Assembly (NCBI GenBank): GCA_028706295.1
Contig: JAQWBQ010000003.1
Location: 1-34,440, forward strand
Direction of reading: 5' to 3'
Length of the DNA stretch: 34,440 nucleotides
Origin: Bacteroidales bacterium
GTDB lineage: Bacteria > Bacteroidota > Bacteroidia > Bacteroidales > FEN-979
The translations under genes and the position numbers were made by a program. This document shows positions 16,833 to 26,137 of the stretch, in pieces. Position 1 is the stretch's first letter. Every line of letters begins with the position of its first letter. Below the pieces are notes generated by a model. That model ran no database searches. It saw only the letters and a program-made list of their open reading frames with translations, and was not told the DNA's origin.

Positions 16833-18017
16833 TCACCCGGTCTTATCTTTCCAGTCGCCCGATTCGCGGATCAACCCAATCAGAGCATCTACCGCTTCCT
16901 TTTCATCAATATTGTTCCGGATGATTTTTTTCCCTTTATACAGGGCGATTTTTCCCTTGCCTGAACCCACATATCCGTAGTCGGCATCGGCCATTTCACC
17001 AGGGCCGTTCACGATACAACCCATTACGGCTATTTTCAACCCGGTAAGATGCGAGGTGCCGTTTTCGATACGTTTCAAGGCATCCTGAATATTGAACAGG
17101 GTCCGGCTACAGGAAGGACAGGCGATATACTCTGTTTTTGTGATCCGGGAACAAGCGGCCTGAAGGATATTGTAGGCTACCGGAATCTCAAACTCGGGAT
17201 CTTCGGTCAGGGAAACCCGGATGGTATCTCCGATTCCGTCGGCAAGGAGACTGCCGATCCCGATTGCCGACTTGATCCGGCTGTCCTCACCGGCACCAGC
17301 CTCTGTGACCCCCAGGTGCAAGGGATAATTCATCCCGGCCCGGGCCATCTCCTTAACCAGCAACCTGTTTGCCGCGATCATAACCCTGACATTGCTTGCT
17401 TTCATTGAAAAAACAAGATCATAAAATGAGAAGGTTTCGCAAATCCTTGCAAATTCGAGTGCCGATTCCACCATGCCTTTCGGAGTGTCGCCATATTCCT
17501 CGAGGATGCGTTCCGACAGTGAACCATGGTTCACACCAATTCTAATGGCCGTTCCATGTTGTCTGCAGATTTCGAGCAAGGGTCTGAGCCGTTTACCAAT
17601 CCGTTCTGTTTCTCCGTCAGGCCGGTTCTCTTTGGATTTTTTGATGCTTCCCTTTGAGTTTCTGTCGACGTAATTTCCAGGATTGATCCGGACCTTCTCC
17701 ACGAGGGTGGCAGCAACCTCTGCAATTTCCGGTCTGAAATGAACATCAGCGATCAAAGGGGTTTTAAATCCTTTCTGCCGGAGGGCTTTTTTGATCTCAG
17801 CCAGATTTTCGACCTCCTTCATTCCGGGTACCGCGATCCGTACATATTCGCAACCGGCTTCGATCATTCTGACAACCTGTTGAACAGTCGCACGGGTGTC
17901 TAAAGTCGGGGTACTGGTCATGGATTGTACCCGTACCGGATAATCCCCGCCCATAGGCACATCTCCGACAGAAACAACACGGGTTTTAAACCGCTTAAAT
18001 CCTTTGTTGGATATCAT
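16833..18017 (-). CDS. ispG: 4-hydroxy-3-methylbut-2-en-1-yl diphosphate synthase (IspG/GcpE), short form
   Basis: This MEP-pathway iron-sulfur enzyme converts MEcPP to HMBPP. Numbering from an upstream TTG/ATG candidate at 18080, the 4Fe-4S ligands are C321 and C324 (ACPSCSRTLF), C355 (MGCIVNGPGE) and E362. Other motifs are VQSMTSTPT, RINPGNY and MGG-type N-terminal contacts. From the ATG at 18017 the protein is 394 residues (MISNKGFKRFKTR...), preferred because a -7 box at 18078-18085 places the transcript start downstream of 18080. Segments such as YGDTPKGMVESALEFARIC, FSMKASN and HLGVTEAGAGEDSRIKSAIGIG look like the long plant/Chlorobi/Bacteroidota type, yet the roughly 200-250-residue middle insert of that type is absent. 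Confidence 0.92.
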   Translation of the reverse strand: MISNKGFKRFKTRVVSVGDVPMGGDYPVRVQSMTSTPTLDTRATVQQVVRMIEAGCEYVRIAVPGMKEVENLAEIKKALRQKGFKTPLIADVHFRPEIAEVAATLVEKVRINPGNYVDRNSKGSIKKSKENRPDGETERIGKRLRPLLEICRQHGTAIRIGVNHGSLSERILEEYGDTPKGMVESALEFARICETFSFYDLVFSMKASNVRVMIAANRLLVKEMARAGMNYPLHLGVTEAGAGEDSRIKSAIGIGSLLADGIGDTIRVSLTEDPEFEIPVAYNILQAACSRITKTEYIACPSCSRTLFNIQDALKRIENGTSHLTGLKIAVMGCIVNGPGEMADADYGYVGSGKGKIALYKGKKIIRNNIDEKEAVDALIGLIRESGDWKDKTG

Positions 18018-18077
18018 GATTAAGAATCCTGTTCCGGCATGGCCCGCTGAGCGTTTCACTCCGGATGTTTCGGTGTA

Positions 18078-18085
18078 CAAAAATA
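18078..18085 (-). promoter_or_regulatory. Bacteroidota -7 box for ispG (TATTTTTG on minus strand)
   Basis: This exact TAnnTTTG lies between tsaB and ispG. The implied transcript start is near 18071, leaving a leader of about 55 bases before the ATG at 18017. No TTTG is seen at the -33 position. It suggests ispG can be expressed separately from the upstream tsaB gene. Confidence 0.42.
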
Positions 18086-18130
18086 AGCAATCGTAAATGT
18101 ATTCCTGACTTAATAGGAAAATATCGACCT

Positions 18131-18847
18131 TCAGTTCAATCCTTTTACCCTGGGTTTTCCAGCAACGAAATCTTTCAGGTAAAAGGGTTCAAAATAGGCC
18201 AGATTTTCAAATTTTGCAGTAAGGTATTTTTCTTCGGCAAAGGGAATCATGTACGTGGCCGAAAGCCTTATCTGATCGATGAAAAAAGTATTCCGGGTTC
18301 CTGCAAGAAGAGATTTGCATTTATCGGCCCCCGGACCCCCGAAAATAATCCGGTTTTGATCAAGATACTCCCCGAATGAATTTTCGTGGATGATTTCGGC
18401 GCGGACCTCCCTGATTTCGTCAATGGTTGAATTGTAAAGGCCGCAGTATACCTCCATACGCCGGGCATCGAGCATCGGGCAAAAAATATCGTTTACCGGG
18501 AAGACGTAATGCGGATCTATTGTCATTTGCTGTTTCATTCCCCAGGCAAGAGCCTGAAGGGTTGGAACTGCAATAAGCGGTTTCCCGATGGCATAACATA
18601 ACCCTTTTGCAGCGGCAGTACCGATACGGAGACCGGTGTAGGAACCCGGACCCATACTCACCGCAACGGCATCGAGATCGTCAAATGAATGGCCGGAATC
18701 CCGGATGACCGATTCCAAAAATAGCGTCAAATATGAAGCGTGAATATTTGCGGCGTGGTTTGATTGTTCCTTCAACAAAACACCGTCGGCAGCAAGTGCA
18801 ACAGAACAGGCCGACGAGGTGGTTTCAAGACTGAGGATCAACCCCAT
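18131..18847 (-). CDS. tsaB: tRNA threonylcarbamoyladenosine biosynthesis protein TsaB
   Basis: This 238-residue protein has the ASKHA-fold N-terminus ILSLETTSSACSVAL, the H39-A-x-x-x-H region (QSNHAANIHASYL) and VSMGPGSYTGLRIGTAAAKGL, all diagnostic of TsaB. TsaB works with TsaD and TsaE to make the t6A modification at position 37 of ANN-decoding tRNAs; it is a non-catalytic partner that scaffolds TsaD. It lies 3 bases downstream of the efflux adaptor gene on the same strand, so the two are probably cotranscribed although functionally unrelated. Length is normal for the family. Confidence 0.93.
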   Translation of the reverse strand: MGLILSLETTSSACSVALAADGVLLKEQSNHAANIHASYLTLFLESVIRDSGHSFDDLDAVAVSMGPGSYTGLRIGTAAAKGLCYAIGKPLIAVPTLQALAWGMKQQMTIDPHYVFPVNDIFCPMLDARRMEVYCGLYNSTIDEIREVRAEIIHENSFGEYLDQNRIIFGGPGADKCKSLLAGTRNTFFIDQIRLSATYMIPFAEEKYLTAKFENLAYFEPFYLKDFVAGKPRVKGLN

Positions 18848-18850
18848 GAA

Positions 18851-20230
18851 CTAATTCTCTTTTTCTTTGGTGAACAGCTCTTTTTTATCGACTTTTTTAA
18901 CCTTGTCGCCGTCTTTCAGTAACTTGGAAACCGCGGAATAGGGTGCCGTAATAATCTCGTCGCCCTCTTTCAAACCGCTCAGGATCTGAATATAGGTATT
19001 ATCCTGGATACCTGTTTTCACATCCACTTTTTTTGCAGTTCCGTTTTTAAGCAGGAATACACATTCCTGGATTTCACCCGTCTTTTTCTTGACCGATACG
19101 GTCTCCACCTGGTCATAATTATCATCCGTCCGGGTTTTATTCTTTTCATTGATCTTGTCAAGGGTGTCTTTATCGACACGGGTTGTAACGGCCTGGATCG
19201 GAATGGTCAGTGTGTTTTCGGCTGTTTCGGTCTGGATTTCGACGGTGCAGGACATCCCCGGCCGGAACGGCGAATAATCGGGGGGCATTCCTTTCAGAAG
19301 ATCCTGATAGAATTCCTTGATGAGGTGAATTTTCACATTGAAATTGGTAACCTGGTCGACACTGACCCCGGTCGTGTTGGCTGAAGTGGCGATCTCGGTA
19401 ACAATCCCTTTGAACTTGCGGTTCAGGTATGCGTCTACTTCAATGAGTGCGGTATCATTCATGCTCACCCTTACAATATCATTTTCATTGACCTGGACCT
19501 GGGCTTCCATTTCATTGAGATTGGCGATTCGCATGATCTCAGTACCACTGGAAAACTGTGATGCGCCGGTAACACGTTCTCCTTTCAGAACACTCAGCTT
19601 TGAAACGGTTCCATCGCTGGGCGCAAAGATTGCGGTTCGGTTCAGATCCTCTCTCGATTTTTTCAGGACTGCCTCACCGCTCTTGACCATGTATTCGGAG
19701 GCGCTGATGTCCTGTTCGCCTGCTGTGACCTGAGCCAGGGTGACCTGGTAAGTCGCTTTTGCCTGGTCAAAATCAGCTTTCGAGATCACATTCTGCTGAA
19801 ACAGCTTATCCTGCCTTTCATACGTGAGACGGGCATTTTCGAACTGGGCCTTTAACTGGACAAGCCGGGCTTTCGAATTGGCAAGGTTCGCTTTCTGGGA
19901 GTTCAGGGATGCTTCGCTTTGATCGAATTGGGAGATATAGATTTCAGGATCGATTTTTGCCAGCAGATCCCCCTTCTTTACCTGGTTTCCTTCTTTCACG
20001 TAAAGTTCAACGACCTCACCTGAGATGTAAGGGCTTATTTTGATATCTTTTTCCGGCTGGATTTTTCCGTTGGATGAAACCGTCTGGATAATGGATCGTT
20101 TCGCTACTTTTTCGGTGGCGACCCGGATGCTTACCTCACGGTTGTTTTTTACTACAACAGCAATGATGATCAGCGCAATCACCGCTGCGGATGCGATGAT
20201 GATCCACGTTTTTTTTCTGGAAATCTTCAT
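18851..20230 (-). CDS. HlyD/MacA-type efflux periplasmic adaptor (membrane fusion protein)
   Basis: The 459-residue protein has an N-terminal TM anchor (residues 8-27) after a basic MKISRKK. A biotinyl-lipoyl-like half follows (ISPYISGEVVELYVKEGNQVKKGDLLAKID). A long coiled-coil hairpin at about 100-200 is rich in Q, A, K and L. The second lipoyl half (APSDGTVSKLSVLKGERV) and a beta-barrel and membrane-proximal region complete it. This is the order in MacA-type adaptors, which link an inner-membrane ABC or RND pump to an outer-membrane TolC channel. It follows the tolC-like gene by 22 bases. No pump gene follows; tsaB does. The partner pump must be encoded elsewhere. Confidence 0.9.
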   Translation of the reverse strand: MKISRKKTWIIIASAAVIALIIIAVVVKNNREVSIRVATEKVAKRSIIQTVSSNGKIQPEKDIKISPYISGEVVELYVKEGNQVKKGDLLAKIDPEIYISQFDQSEASLNSQKANLANSKARLVQLKAQFENARLTYERQDKLFQQNVISKADFDQAKATYQVTLAQVTAGEQDISASEYMVKSGEAVLKKSREDLNRTAIFAPSDGTVSKLSVLKGERVTGASQFSSGTEIMRIANLNEMEAQVQVNENDIVRVSMNDTALIEVDAYLNRKFKGIVTEIATSANTTGVSVDQVTNFNVKIHLIKEFYQDLLKGMPPDYSPFRPGMSCTVEIQTETAENTLTIPIQAVTTRVDKDTLDKINEKNKTRTDDNYDQVETVSVKKKTGEIQECVFLLKNGTAKKVDVKTGIQDNTYIQILSGLKEGDEIITAPYSAVSKLLKDGDKVKKVDKKELFTKEKEN

Positions 20231-20252
20231 GGTTGAAATGCAGTTTTAAGGA

Positions 20253-21707
20253 TTATTCACGATTAATACGGATGGGATTACCCATGTAAAAATCGAGAAT
20301 GGTGGTCTTGAAAATAAAATCATACTTGGCCTGAAGCAGATCTGATTCAGCCTTGGTAAGGTCCTTCTTGGTATTGTTGTAATCGAATGAAGTCATCATT
20401 CCGACATCGAATTTTTGCTGGGCATATTTAAATGCTTCATTCTGGGCCGCTACTTTTTCGCCGGAGGCGCTGTATTTTTGAAGGGCTGAAACGGCATCGG
20501 CAAACGCCTGTTCAATCAACTTCCTGAGATCCCGTGTTTTAATATCCAGATCGATCTCTGCCTGGGTTTTTTGGATTTTTGCCTGACTGATGGCATTGCG
20601 TCCCTGCCACCCGTTAAAGATTGGAACACTCAATGAAAATCCCACGGACTGATTGCTGTTATCTTTCAGTTGCTCTGAAAAATCCTTCACCCGGTATCTA
20701 TAATCGATCTGGGGCATGAGAACGATATCTTTCGACTGTTGTGTAATTCCGATCGCCTTCCAGGTGGTGTCGCCCATCGAACCGGGATCGACCTCCATGG
20801 CAGCGCCCGAATACCCCGTACCCCAGCTCCCGCTAAGACTTAACACGGGCTGGACATAACCGCGTGCAATAGCGAGGCGCTTATGGGCAGCTTCCACCCG
20901 GAGTTCAGCAGCACGAATCTCGGGCCTGGTCTTCATGGCTTTTTCAAAGATTACTTCGGTCGTAATTTGATCCAGCGGGGCTTTTACATCCTTCAATGCG
21001 GGTTTTTCAATGGTGAAATCACGGGTCACTGTCAGATCGATGAGTTGCTGCAGGGAAAGGTTGGAGATTGACAGGCGGTTCGTGGCATCGACCACGTTTA
21101 GTTCCTCTGTGGCTTTCTGTGCGTTGATGTTGAGCAGATCTCCCCGGGCCGAGGAACCGGCATCGACCATTTTCTGAATACGTTCCGATTGTGCAGTCGT
21201 TATCCTGAGTTGTTCCTTCGCTACACCGAGGAGCTCAAGATTAAACAGAATGTCAAGATAATAACCGGCAACTGAAAGCGAGATGTTGTTCTTGATCACA
21301 TCCAGGTCATATTGACTGGCCAATAAATTGATCTTGTTGGCCTTGAATGTGTTCAGTTTCTGTAGCCCCCCGAAAAGCGTGACATTGCTGGAAATATAAA
21401 AGTTATTCGATCGGACGGTTGTAGTGGCAAAGGTATTGGTATACTGGTCGATGGTCTGACCAAAATTCCAGAAATTGGTTCCATTCGCGTTCAGGTTGGG
21501 AAGCATATTCAGGCCGCTTTGGAGCAGGGCCTTTTTATTACCTTCAACCGTAAGCATTTGCTTGTTGATATCGAGGTTGTTTTCAAGGGCAAAATTGATA
21601 CAATCCTCAAGGGTCCAGATTTTTTGAGCTGTTACCCTTTCCCCCGCCCAGATAGTGAAAAGGAAGCACAAAGAAAGGAACAGGGTTGAAAAACGATGCA
21701 TCTGCAT
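20253..21707 (-). CDS. TolC-family outer membrane efflux protein
   Basis: The ATG at 21707 gives a 484-residue precursor with signal peptide MQMHRFSTLFLSLCFLFTIWAGERVTAQ, then WTLEDCINFALENN, the classic OEP/TolC start. Two OEP repeats follow, with NFYISSNVTLFGG near the first and VGFSLSVPIFNGW in the second, and a repeated helical pattern. TolC proteins form trimeric outer-membrane channels for drug or protein efflux. The frame is open to 21797, but a -7 box at 21729-21736 puts the transcript start near 21722, which excludes the longer form. The gene heads an operon with the adaptor and tsaB, and is divergent from atpB. Confidence 0.92.
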   Translation of the reverse strand: MQMHRFSTLFLSLCFLFTIWAGERVTAQKIWTLEDCINFALENNLDINKQMLTVEGNKKALLQSGLNMLPNLNANGTNFWNFGQTIDQYTNTFATTTVRSNNFYISSNVTLFGGLQKLNTFKANKINLLASQYDLDVIKNNISLSVAGYYLDILFNLELLGVAKEQLRITTAQSERIQKMVDAGSSARGDLLNINAQKATEELNVVDATNRLSISNLSLQQLIDLTVTRDFTIEKPALKDVKAPLDQITTEVIFEKAMKTRPEIRAAELRVEAAHKRLAIARGYVQPVLSLSGSWGTGYSGAAMEVDPGSMGDTTWKAIGITQQSKDIVLMPQIDYRYRVKDFSEQLKDNSNQSVGFSLSVPIFNGWQGRNAISQAKIQKTQAEIDLDIKTRDLRKLIEQAFADAVSALQKYSASGEKVAAQNEAFKYAQQKFDVGMMTSFDYNNTKKDLTKAESDLLQAKYDFIFKTTILDFYMGNPIRINRE

Positions 21708-21728
21708 GGTGCGGAATTTAAAAGGCTT

Positions 21729-21736
21729 CAAAAGTA
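21729..21736 (-). promoter_or_regulatory. Bacteroidota -7 box for the tolC operon (TACTTTTG on minus strand)
   Basis: This exact TAnnTTTG lies 21 bases before the chosen tolC ATG at 21707, giving a leader of about 15 bases. No TTG is visible at the -33 position. Confidence 0.45.
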
Positions 21737-21819
21737 GTGATTTTACATTCATCAGGGACGTAAGACGATGAATTTGTAATTTGGTTACAACCCTCAAAAC
21801 GCTTATATTTGTGATTGGG

Positions 21820-21849
21820 TTTGTAATTAAAGTTTAATTTCTAATTTTG
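21820..21849 (+). promoter_or_regulatory. Promoter for the atp operon (TTTG ... TAATTTTG)
   Basis: A TTTG at 21820-21823 and the exact -7 box TAATTTTG at 21842-21849 are 18 bases apart, within the Bacteroidota sigma factor consensus spacing. The transcript would start near 21856, about 20 bases before the ATG at 21877. It also shows that the in-frame TTG at 21847 is part of the promoter and cannot be the start codon. Confidence 0.68.
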
Positions 21850-21876
21850 CACTTCAATATTGATTCCCTTTACTTC

Positions 21877-22989
21877 ATGATGCCTGCCATGCTCAAGAAA
21901 GGATTGTTTTTCGGGAAGACAGCGATAATGCTCTTCGTGATTCTGTTTACTTGCACCGTCAGGGCCGGTACAGCGGATCATCCTGCTTCCGGAGAACAGG
22001 AATCTTTCAATGCCGGCCGGATGATTATGGAACACGTTGTCGACAATCACGAATGGCATATTGCTGAAATCGGAAGCCTTCATATTACTGTTCCGTTGCC
22101 CGTAATATTGTTGTATGATGGTAAGGTACATGTTTTTTCCTCGAACCGGTTTCATAATGAGACACACAGTTATCAGGGGTTCAGGTTGGAACAGGACGGA
22201 CCTGATAAGGGAAAAATTATCAGGGTTGCTGATACAGGGGCGTCCGGATCAATTGCCGCCAGGGTGTATGATTTTTCAATCACCAAAACGGTTCTGGCGA
22301 TCTTTATAAGCTCTTTCCTGTTGATATGGATTTTTGTTTCGGTGGCTCGCCGGTATAAACACAATCCCAATAAAGCCCCGAAAGGTTTACAATCCCTGTT
22401 AGAACCCCTAATTTTGTTTATCAGGGATGATATTGCCAAAAGTTCGATCGGGGAGAAACGGTATGAGAAGTTTATGCCCTTTCTTCTGACTGTATTCTTT
22501 TTTATCTTCTTCAACAATCTTTTCGGATTGATACCCTTCTTCCCGGGAGGCGCAAACGTAACCGGGAACATTGCCGTAACACTGGTCATGGCGGTTTTCA
22601 CTTTCATCATCACGACCCTCAACGGGAATAAACACTATTGGATCGATATCATCAACACGCCCGGTGTACCCTGGTGGCTGAAGATTCCGTTGCCGCTTAT
22701 GCCAGTTGTCGAAATTATCGGGATCATCACCAAACCCTTCGTACTGATGGTCCGACTCTTCGCGAATATAACCGCCGGGCACATCATCGTACTCGGATTC
22801 GTGAGCCTTATCTTTATTTTCGGAGCGATCAGCGCAGCATTGGGACTGGGCGTTTCCGTAGTATCGGTAGCTTTCATGGTTTTCATGGATCTTCTGGAGC
22901 TGCTGGTAGCCTTTATCCAGGCGTATGTTTTCACCCTTCTTTCGGCGCTATATTTCGGTTTGGCGACTATTGAGCCGGAACACCATTGA
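21877..22989 (+). CDS. atpB: ATP synthase F0 subunit a with exported N-terminal extension
   Basis: The 370-residue protein is much longer than E. coli AtpB (271). A signal-peptide-like start (MLKKGLFFGKTAIMLFVILFTCTVRA) precedes a soluble domain of about 100 residues, then the conserved membrane region from about residue 137. PFVLMVRLFANITAGHI contains the essential half-channel Arg (R293 from this start), and GLIPFFPGGANVTGNIAV and the terminal AYVFTLLSALYFGLA also match subunit a. This architecture is known in other Bacteroidota. Subunit a carries the proton half-channels against the c-ring. ATGs at 21877, 21880 and 21889 are all possible starts; the promoter box supports any of them. It heads an atpBEFHAG operon. 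Confidence 0.93.
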   Translation: MMPAMLKKGLFFGKTAIMLFVILFTCTVRAGTADHPASGEQESFNAGRMIMEHVVDNHEWHIAEIGSLHITVPLPVILLYDGKVHVFSSNRFHNETHSYQGFRLEQDGPDKGKIIRVADTGASGSIAARVYDFSITKTVLAIFISSFLLIWIFVSVARRYKHNPNKAPKGLQSLLEPLILFIRDDIAKSSIGEKRYEKFMPFLLTVFFFIFFNNLFGLIPFFPGGANVTGNIAVTLVMAVFTFIITTLNGNKHYWIDIINTPGVPWWLKIPLPLMPVVEIIGIITKPFVLMVRLFANITAGHIIVLGFVSLIFIFGAISAALGLGVSVVSVAFMVFMDLLELLVAFIQAYVFTLLSALYFGLATIEPEHH

Positions 22990-23029
22990 AATGGACAACT
23001 TACGATGGACGATTTCAAATGAAGAATGA

Positions 23030-23323
<294 letters not shown>

Positions 23324-23336
23324 CGGAATCAGGTTG

Positions 23337-23367
23337 TTCACGGAACAACGATCGGTTGTTCCGTGAA
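23337..23367 (+). other. Perfect 13-bp hairpin between atpE and atpF
   Basis: TTCACGGAACAAC and GTTGTTCCGTGAA are exact reverse complements around a 5-base loop (GATCG). It begins 13 bases after the atpE stop and ends 36 bases before atpF. No T-run follows, so it is unlikely to be a full terminator. More likely it protects the atpBE part of the transcript from 3' decay or acts as a processing site, helping make many c subunits per complex. Confidence 0.6.
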
Positions 23368-23403
23368 TTACCCTGAAATTATGAACCTTCAAAACATAAC
23401 GAC

Positions 23404-23898
23404 ATGGAATTAATAACGCCGGGACTGGGATTGCTTTTTTGGATGACACTGGCTTTTTTGTTGTTGCTGTTCATCCTCGGAAAATTTGCCTGGAAGCCAA
23501 TTTTAAAAATGCTCCATGAGCGTGAAACTTCGATACACGAAGCGCTGAATGCAGCTAATCAGGCGAAGGAAGAGATGAAAAAGCTCAAATTCAGCAATGA
23601 ACAGTTGATGCAGGAAGCCAAAAACGAGCGGGATGCCATGATGAATGAAGCCCGGAAAATTAAAGAGAAAATCATTGAGGAGGCCCGGTTGAAGGCAGGA
23701 GAAGAGGCTTCAAGAATAATTGAAAGTGCAAAAGAGAGCATCCACAACGAAAAAATGGCTGCCATGACCGAACTGAAAAATCAGATCGCTCAGAGTTCTC
23801 TTGACCTGGCCAGATTGATCCTGAAAAGAGAGCTTTCGGAACCCAGGGAACAGGAAGCATACATTAAAGGGTTGCTCAAAGATTATAAATTCAACTAA
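23404..23898 (+). CDS. atpF: ATP synthase F0 subunit b
   Basis: The 164-residue protein has one N-terminal TM helix (about residues 8-26, LGLLFWMTLAFLLLLFIL) followed by a long charged, Ala/Glu/Lys-rich helix, the stator stalk. KFAWKPILKML after the TM is the usual b-subunit junction. It dimerises and links F0 to subunit delta on F1. The start ATG at 23404 follows the intergenic hairpin. atpH starts 11 bases downstream. Confidence 0.93.
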   Translation: MELITPGLGLLFWMTLAFLLLLFILGKFAWKPILKMLHERETSIHEALNAANQAKEEMKKLKFSNEQLMQEAKNERDAMMNEARKIKEKIIEEARLKAGEEASRIIESAKESIHNEKMAAMTELKNQIAQSSLDLARLILKRELSEPREQEAYIKGLLKDYKFN

Positions 23899-23909
23899 CC
23901 GGTGACCCC

Positions 23910-24470
23910 ATGAAAATTTCGCTGGTAGCTAAACGTTATGCAAAAGCCCTTTTCGACCTTTCGGTCGAGAAAAACCTTGTTGAAGAGGTCTACAGGGATA
24001 ATTTGCTGGTGTCGGAGACCTGTGATCAAAATCGCGAGTTAAGGTTGTTAATGAAAAGTCCGGTTATTCATACAGATAAAAAATTATCCGTGATCCGGCA
24101 TATTTTTTCCGGTAAAGTTCAGCCGCTAACCCTGAACTATATGCTGATCATGGTCAGAAAACGGCGTGAATCATTTCTGCATGAGATCTCCCTTGAGATT
24201 GTGGAATTGTATCTTGCCTATAAAAACATTTTGAAAGTATATTTCTCATCGCCGGTTCATCCCGATGATGAGATCAGAAAGAACGTTATGGCCATCATGA
24301 GCCGGTATACCCGGTCGGATATCGACTTGAAGGTCGCTATTGATGACTCCCTGATCGGCGGATTTGTTCTTTCGTGGAAGGATAAACAATTTGATGCAAG
24401 CATCAGAAGGGAAATTGAAAACCTGCGAAGTGCCGTCGCAAAAGTGAATTTGTACAAAAAAGGATTTTAA
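23910..24470 (+). CDS. atpH: ATP synthase F1 subunit delta
   Basis: The 186-residue OSCP-type protein starts MKISLVAKRYAKALFDLSVE, the standard delta/OSCP N-terminus. Its C-terminal half contains the expected DSLIGGFVLSWKDKQFDASIRREIENLR. Delta sits on top of the alpha/beta hexamer and holds the b-subunit stator. The length is normal. A 68-base gap with a small hairpin separates it from atpA. Confidence 0.93.
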   Translation: MKISLVAKRYAKALFDLSVEKNLVEEVYRDNLLVSETCDQNRELRLLMKSPVIHTDKKLSVIRHIFSGKVQPLTLNYMLIMVRKRRESFLHEISLEIVELYLAYKNILKVYFSSPVHPDDEIRKNVMAIMSRYTRSDIDLKVAIDDSLIGGFVLSWKDKQFDASIRREIENLRSAVAKVNLYKKGF

Positions 24471-24480
24471 TAACGGGACA

Positions 24481-24498
24481 ATTGATGGATTCATCAAT
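24481..24498 (+). other. Small hairpin between atpH and atpA
   Basis: ATTGATG and CATCAAT are perfect 7-base arms around a 4-base GATT loop, starting 10 bases after the atpH stop. No T-run follows. It might tune mRNA stability or translation of atpA, but the stem is short and AT-rich. Confidence 0.35.
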
Positions 24499-24538
24499 CG
24501 TCAGGATTGACTGATACACACAATAAACGAGAGATATT

Positions 24539-26128
24539 ATGGCTGAAATTAAGCCTGCTGAAGTTACGGCGATATTACGCAAAGAACTGGCCGGATATCA
24601 CAGCGAACACGAACTGGAAGAGGTCGGAACTGTCCTCACCGTGGGTGATGGCATTGCCCGTATTTATGGTCTGGACAATGCCGAAAGCGGTGAATTGATC
24701 GAATTTGAAAAAAACGGCTTGAAAGCGATCGTTCTGAATCTTGAGGCTGACAATGTGGGAGCGGTCATGCTGGGAGAGTCCTATGAGATTAAAGAAGGGG
24801 ATGTGGTAAAACGTACCCGCCGAATTGCATCAATCGAAGTAGGTGAGGGTTTGCTCGGGCGCGTGGTCAACACCCTGGGTGAACCGATTGACGGGAAAGG
24901 CAGGATTGAAGGGGAACGACTTGAAATGCCGCTGGAACGTAAAGCTCCCGGGGTAATCTTCCGTCAGCCTGTCAACCAGCCTTTGCAAACAGGAATTAAA
25001 CCCATCGATGCGATGATTCCGATCGGCCGGGGACAGCGCGAACTGATCATTGGCGACCGGCAGACCGGGAAAACCGCCATTGCCATCGATACAATCATCA
25101 ATCAGAAAGAATTTTACCATCGTGGTGAACCGGTTTACTGTATCTATGTGGCAATCGGGCAGAAGGGTTCTACCGTCGCCAATATTGTAAAGACGCTTGA
25201 AGAAAAAGGAGCCATGGCATATACCATCGTAGTTGCCGCTACGGCGTCGGATCCTGCTGCCATGCAATTCTATGCACCTTTTGCCGGGGCTGCTATCGGG
25301 GAGTATTTCCGTGATACGGGACGTCCGGCTCTGGTGATTTATGATGACCTTTCAAAACAGGCGGTCGCCTACCGCGAAGTGTCCCTTTTACTGCGCCGCC
25401 CGCCCGGCCGTGAAGCATATCCCGGCGATGTTTTCTACCTGCATTCGCGGTTGCTTGAAAGGGCTGCCCGCATCATCTCCTCCGATGATATTGCCCGCCA
25501 GATGAACGACCTGCCCGAAAACCTGAAAAATAAAGTCAAAGGCGGAGGATCCCTGACAGCATTACCCATCATCGAAACCCAGGCTGGCGACGTTTCAGCT
25601 TATATCCCCACGAATGTTATCTCCATCACCGACGGCCAGATATTCCTGGAAACAGGTCTCTTCAACGCAGGAATACGGCCGGCTATCAACGTTGGAATCT
25701 CCGTTTCGCGTGTTGGGGGAAATGCCCAGATCAAATCGATGAAAAAGGTGGCGGGCACTCTGAAGCTCGACCAGGCTGAGTACCGCGAACTGGAGGCGTT
25801 CTCAAAATTCGGATCCGACCTGGATGCCGCAACAAAGGCGGTTCTTGATAAGGGAGCACGGAATGTCGAGATCCTCAAGCAACCGCAGTATACACCCATG
25901 CCCGTTGAAAAGCAAATTGCCATTATTTTTTGTGGAACCCGCGGCCTGCTTCGCAATGTACCCGTGAAAAATATCAACAATTTCGAAACGGAATACTTGC
26001 ACTTTATGGAAGTGACTCATCAGGCGGTTCTCAATAACCTCAAAGCCGGCAAGATCCTGGATGAAGATATGAAAACCATGGAACAAGTTGCACGGGAAAT
26101 ATCAAAGAAATACGAAGAAAAGAAATAG
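24539..26128 (+). CDS. atpA: ATP synthase F1 subunit alpha
   Basis: The 529-residue protein has the non-catalytic nucleotide site P-loop GDRQTGKT (172-179), the signature region [15 protein letters not shown] and [31 protein letters not shown], and the C-terminal helical domain ending in [19 protein letters not shown]. It forms the hexamer with beta. The start at 24539 gives [17 protein letters not shown], typical for the family. An ORF in another frame starting 32 bases upstream is a shadow. It sits between atpH and atpG, and no atpD follows. Confidence 0.97.
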   Translation: MAEIKPAEVTAILRKELAGYHSEHELEEVGTVLTVGDGIARIYGLDNAESGELIEFEKNGLKAIVLNLEADNVGAVMLGESYEIKEGDVVKRTRRIASIEVGEGLLGRVVNTLGEPIDGKGRIEGERLEMPLERKAPGVIFRQPVNQPLQTGIKPIDAMIPIGRGQRELIIGDRQTGKTAIAIDTIINQKEFYHRGEPVYCIYVAIGQKGSTVANIVKTLEEKGAMAYTIVVAATASDPAAMQFYAPFAGAAIGEYFRDTGRPALVIYDDLSKQAVAYREVSLLLRRPPGREAYPGDVFYLHSRLLERAARIISSDDIARQMNDLPENLKNKVKGGGSLTALPIIETQAGDVSAYIPTNVISITDGQIFLETGLFNAGIRPAINVGISVSRVGGNAQIKSMKKVAGTLKLDQAEYRELEAFSKFGSDLDAATKAVLDKGARNVEILKQPQYTPMPVEKQIAIIFCGTRGLLRNVPVKNINNFETEYLHFMEVTHQAVLNNLKAGKILDEDMKTMEQVAREISKKYEEKK

Positions 26129-26137
26129 CCCTCTGAA

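Noticed and set aside
21847-21876. TTG start for AtpB at 21847
   Set aside because: The TTG is the last part of the -7 promoter box, so it would not be transcribed.
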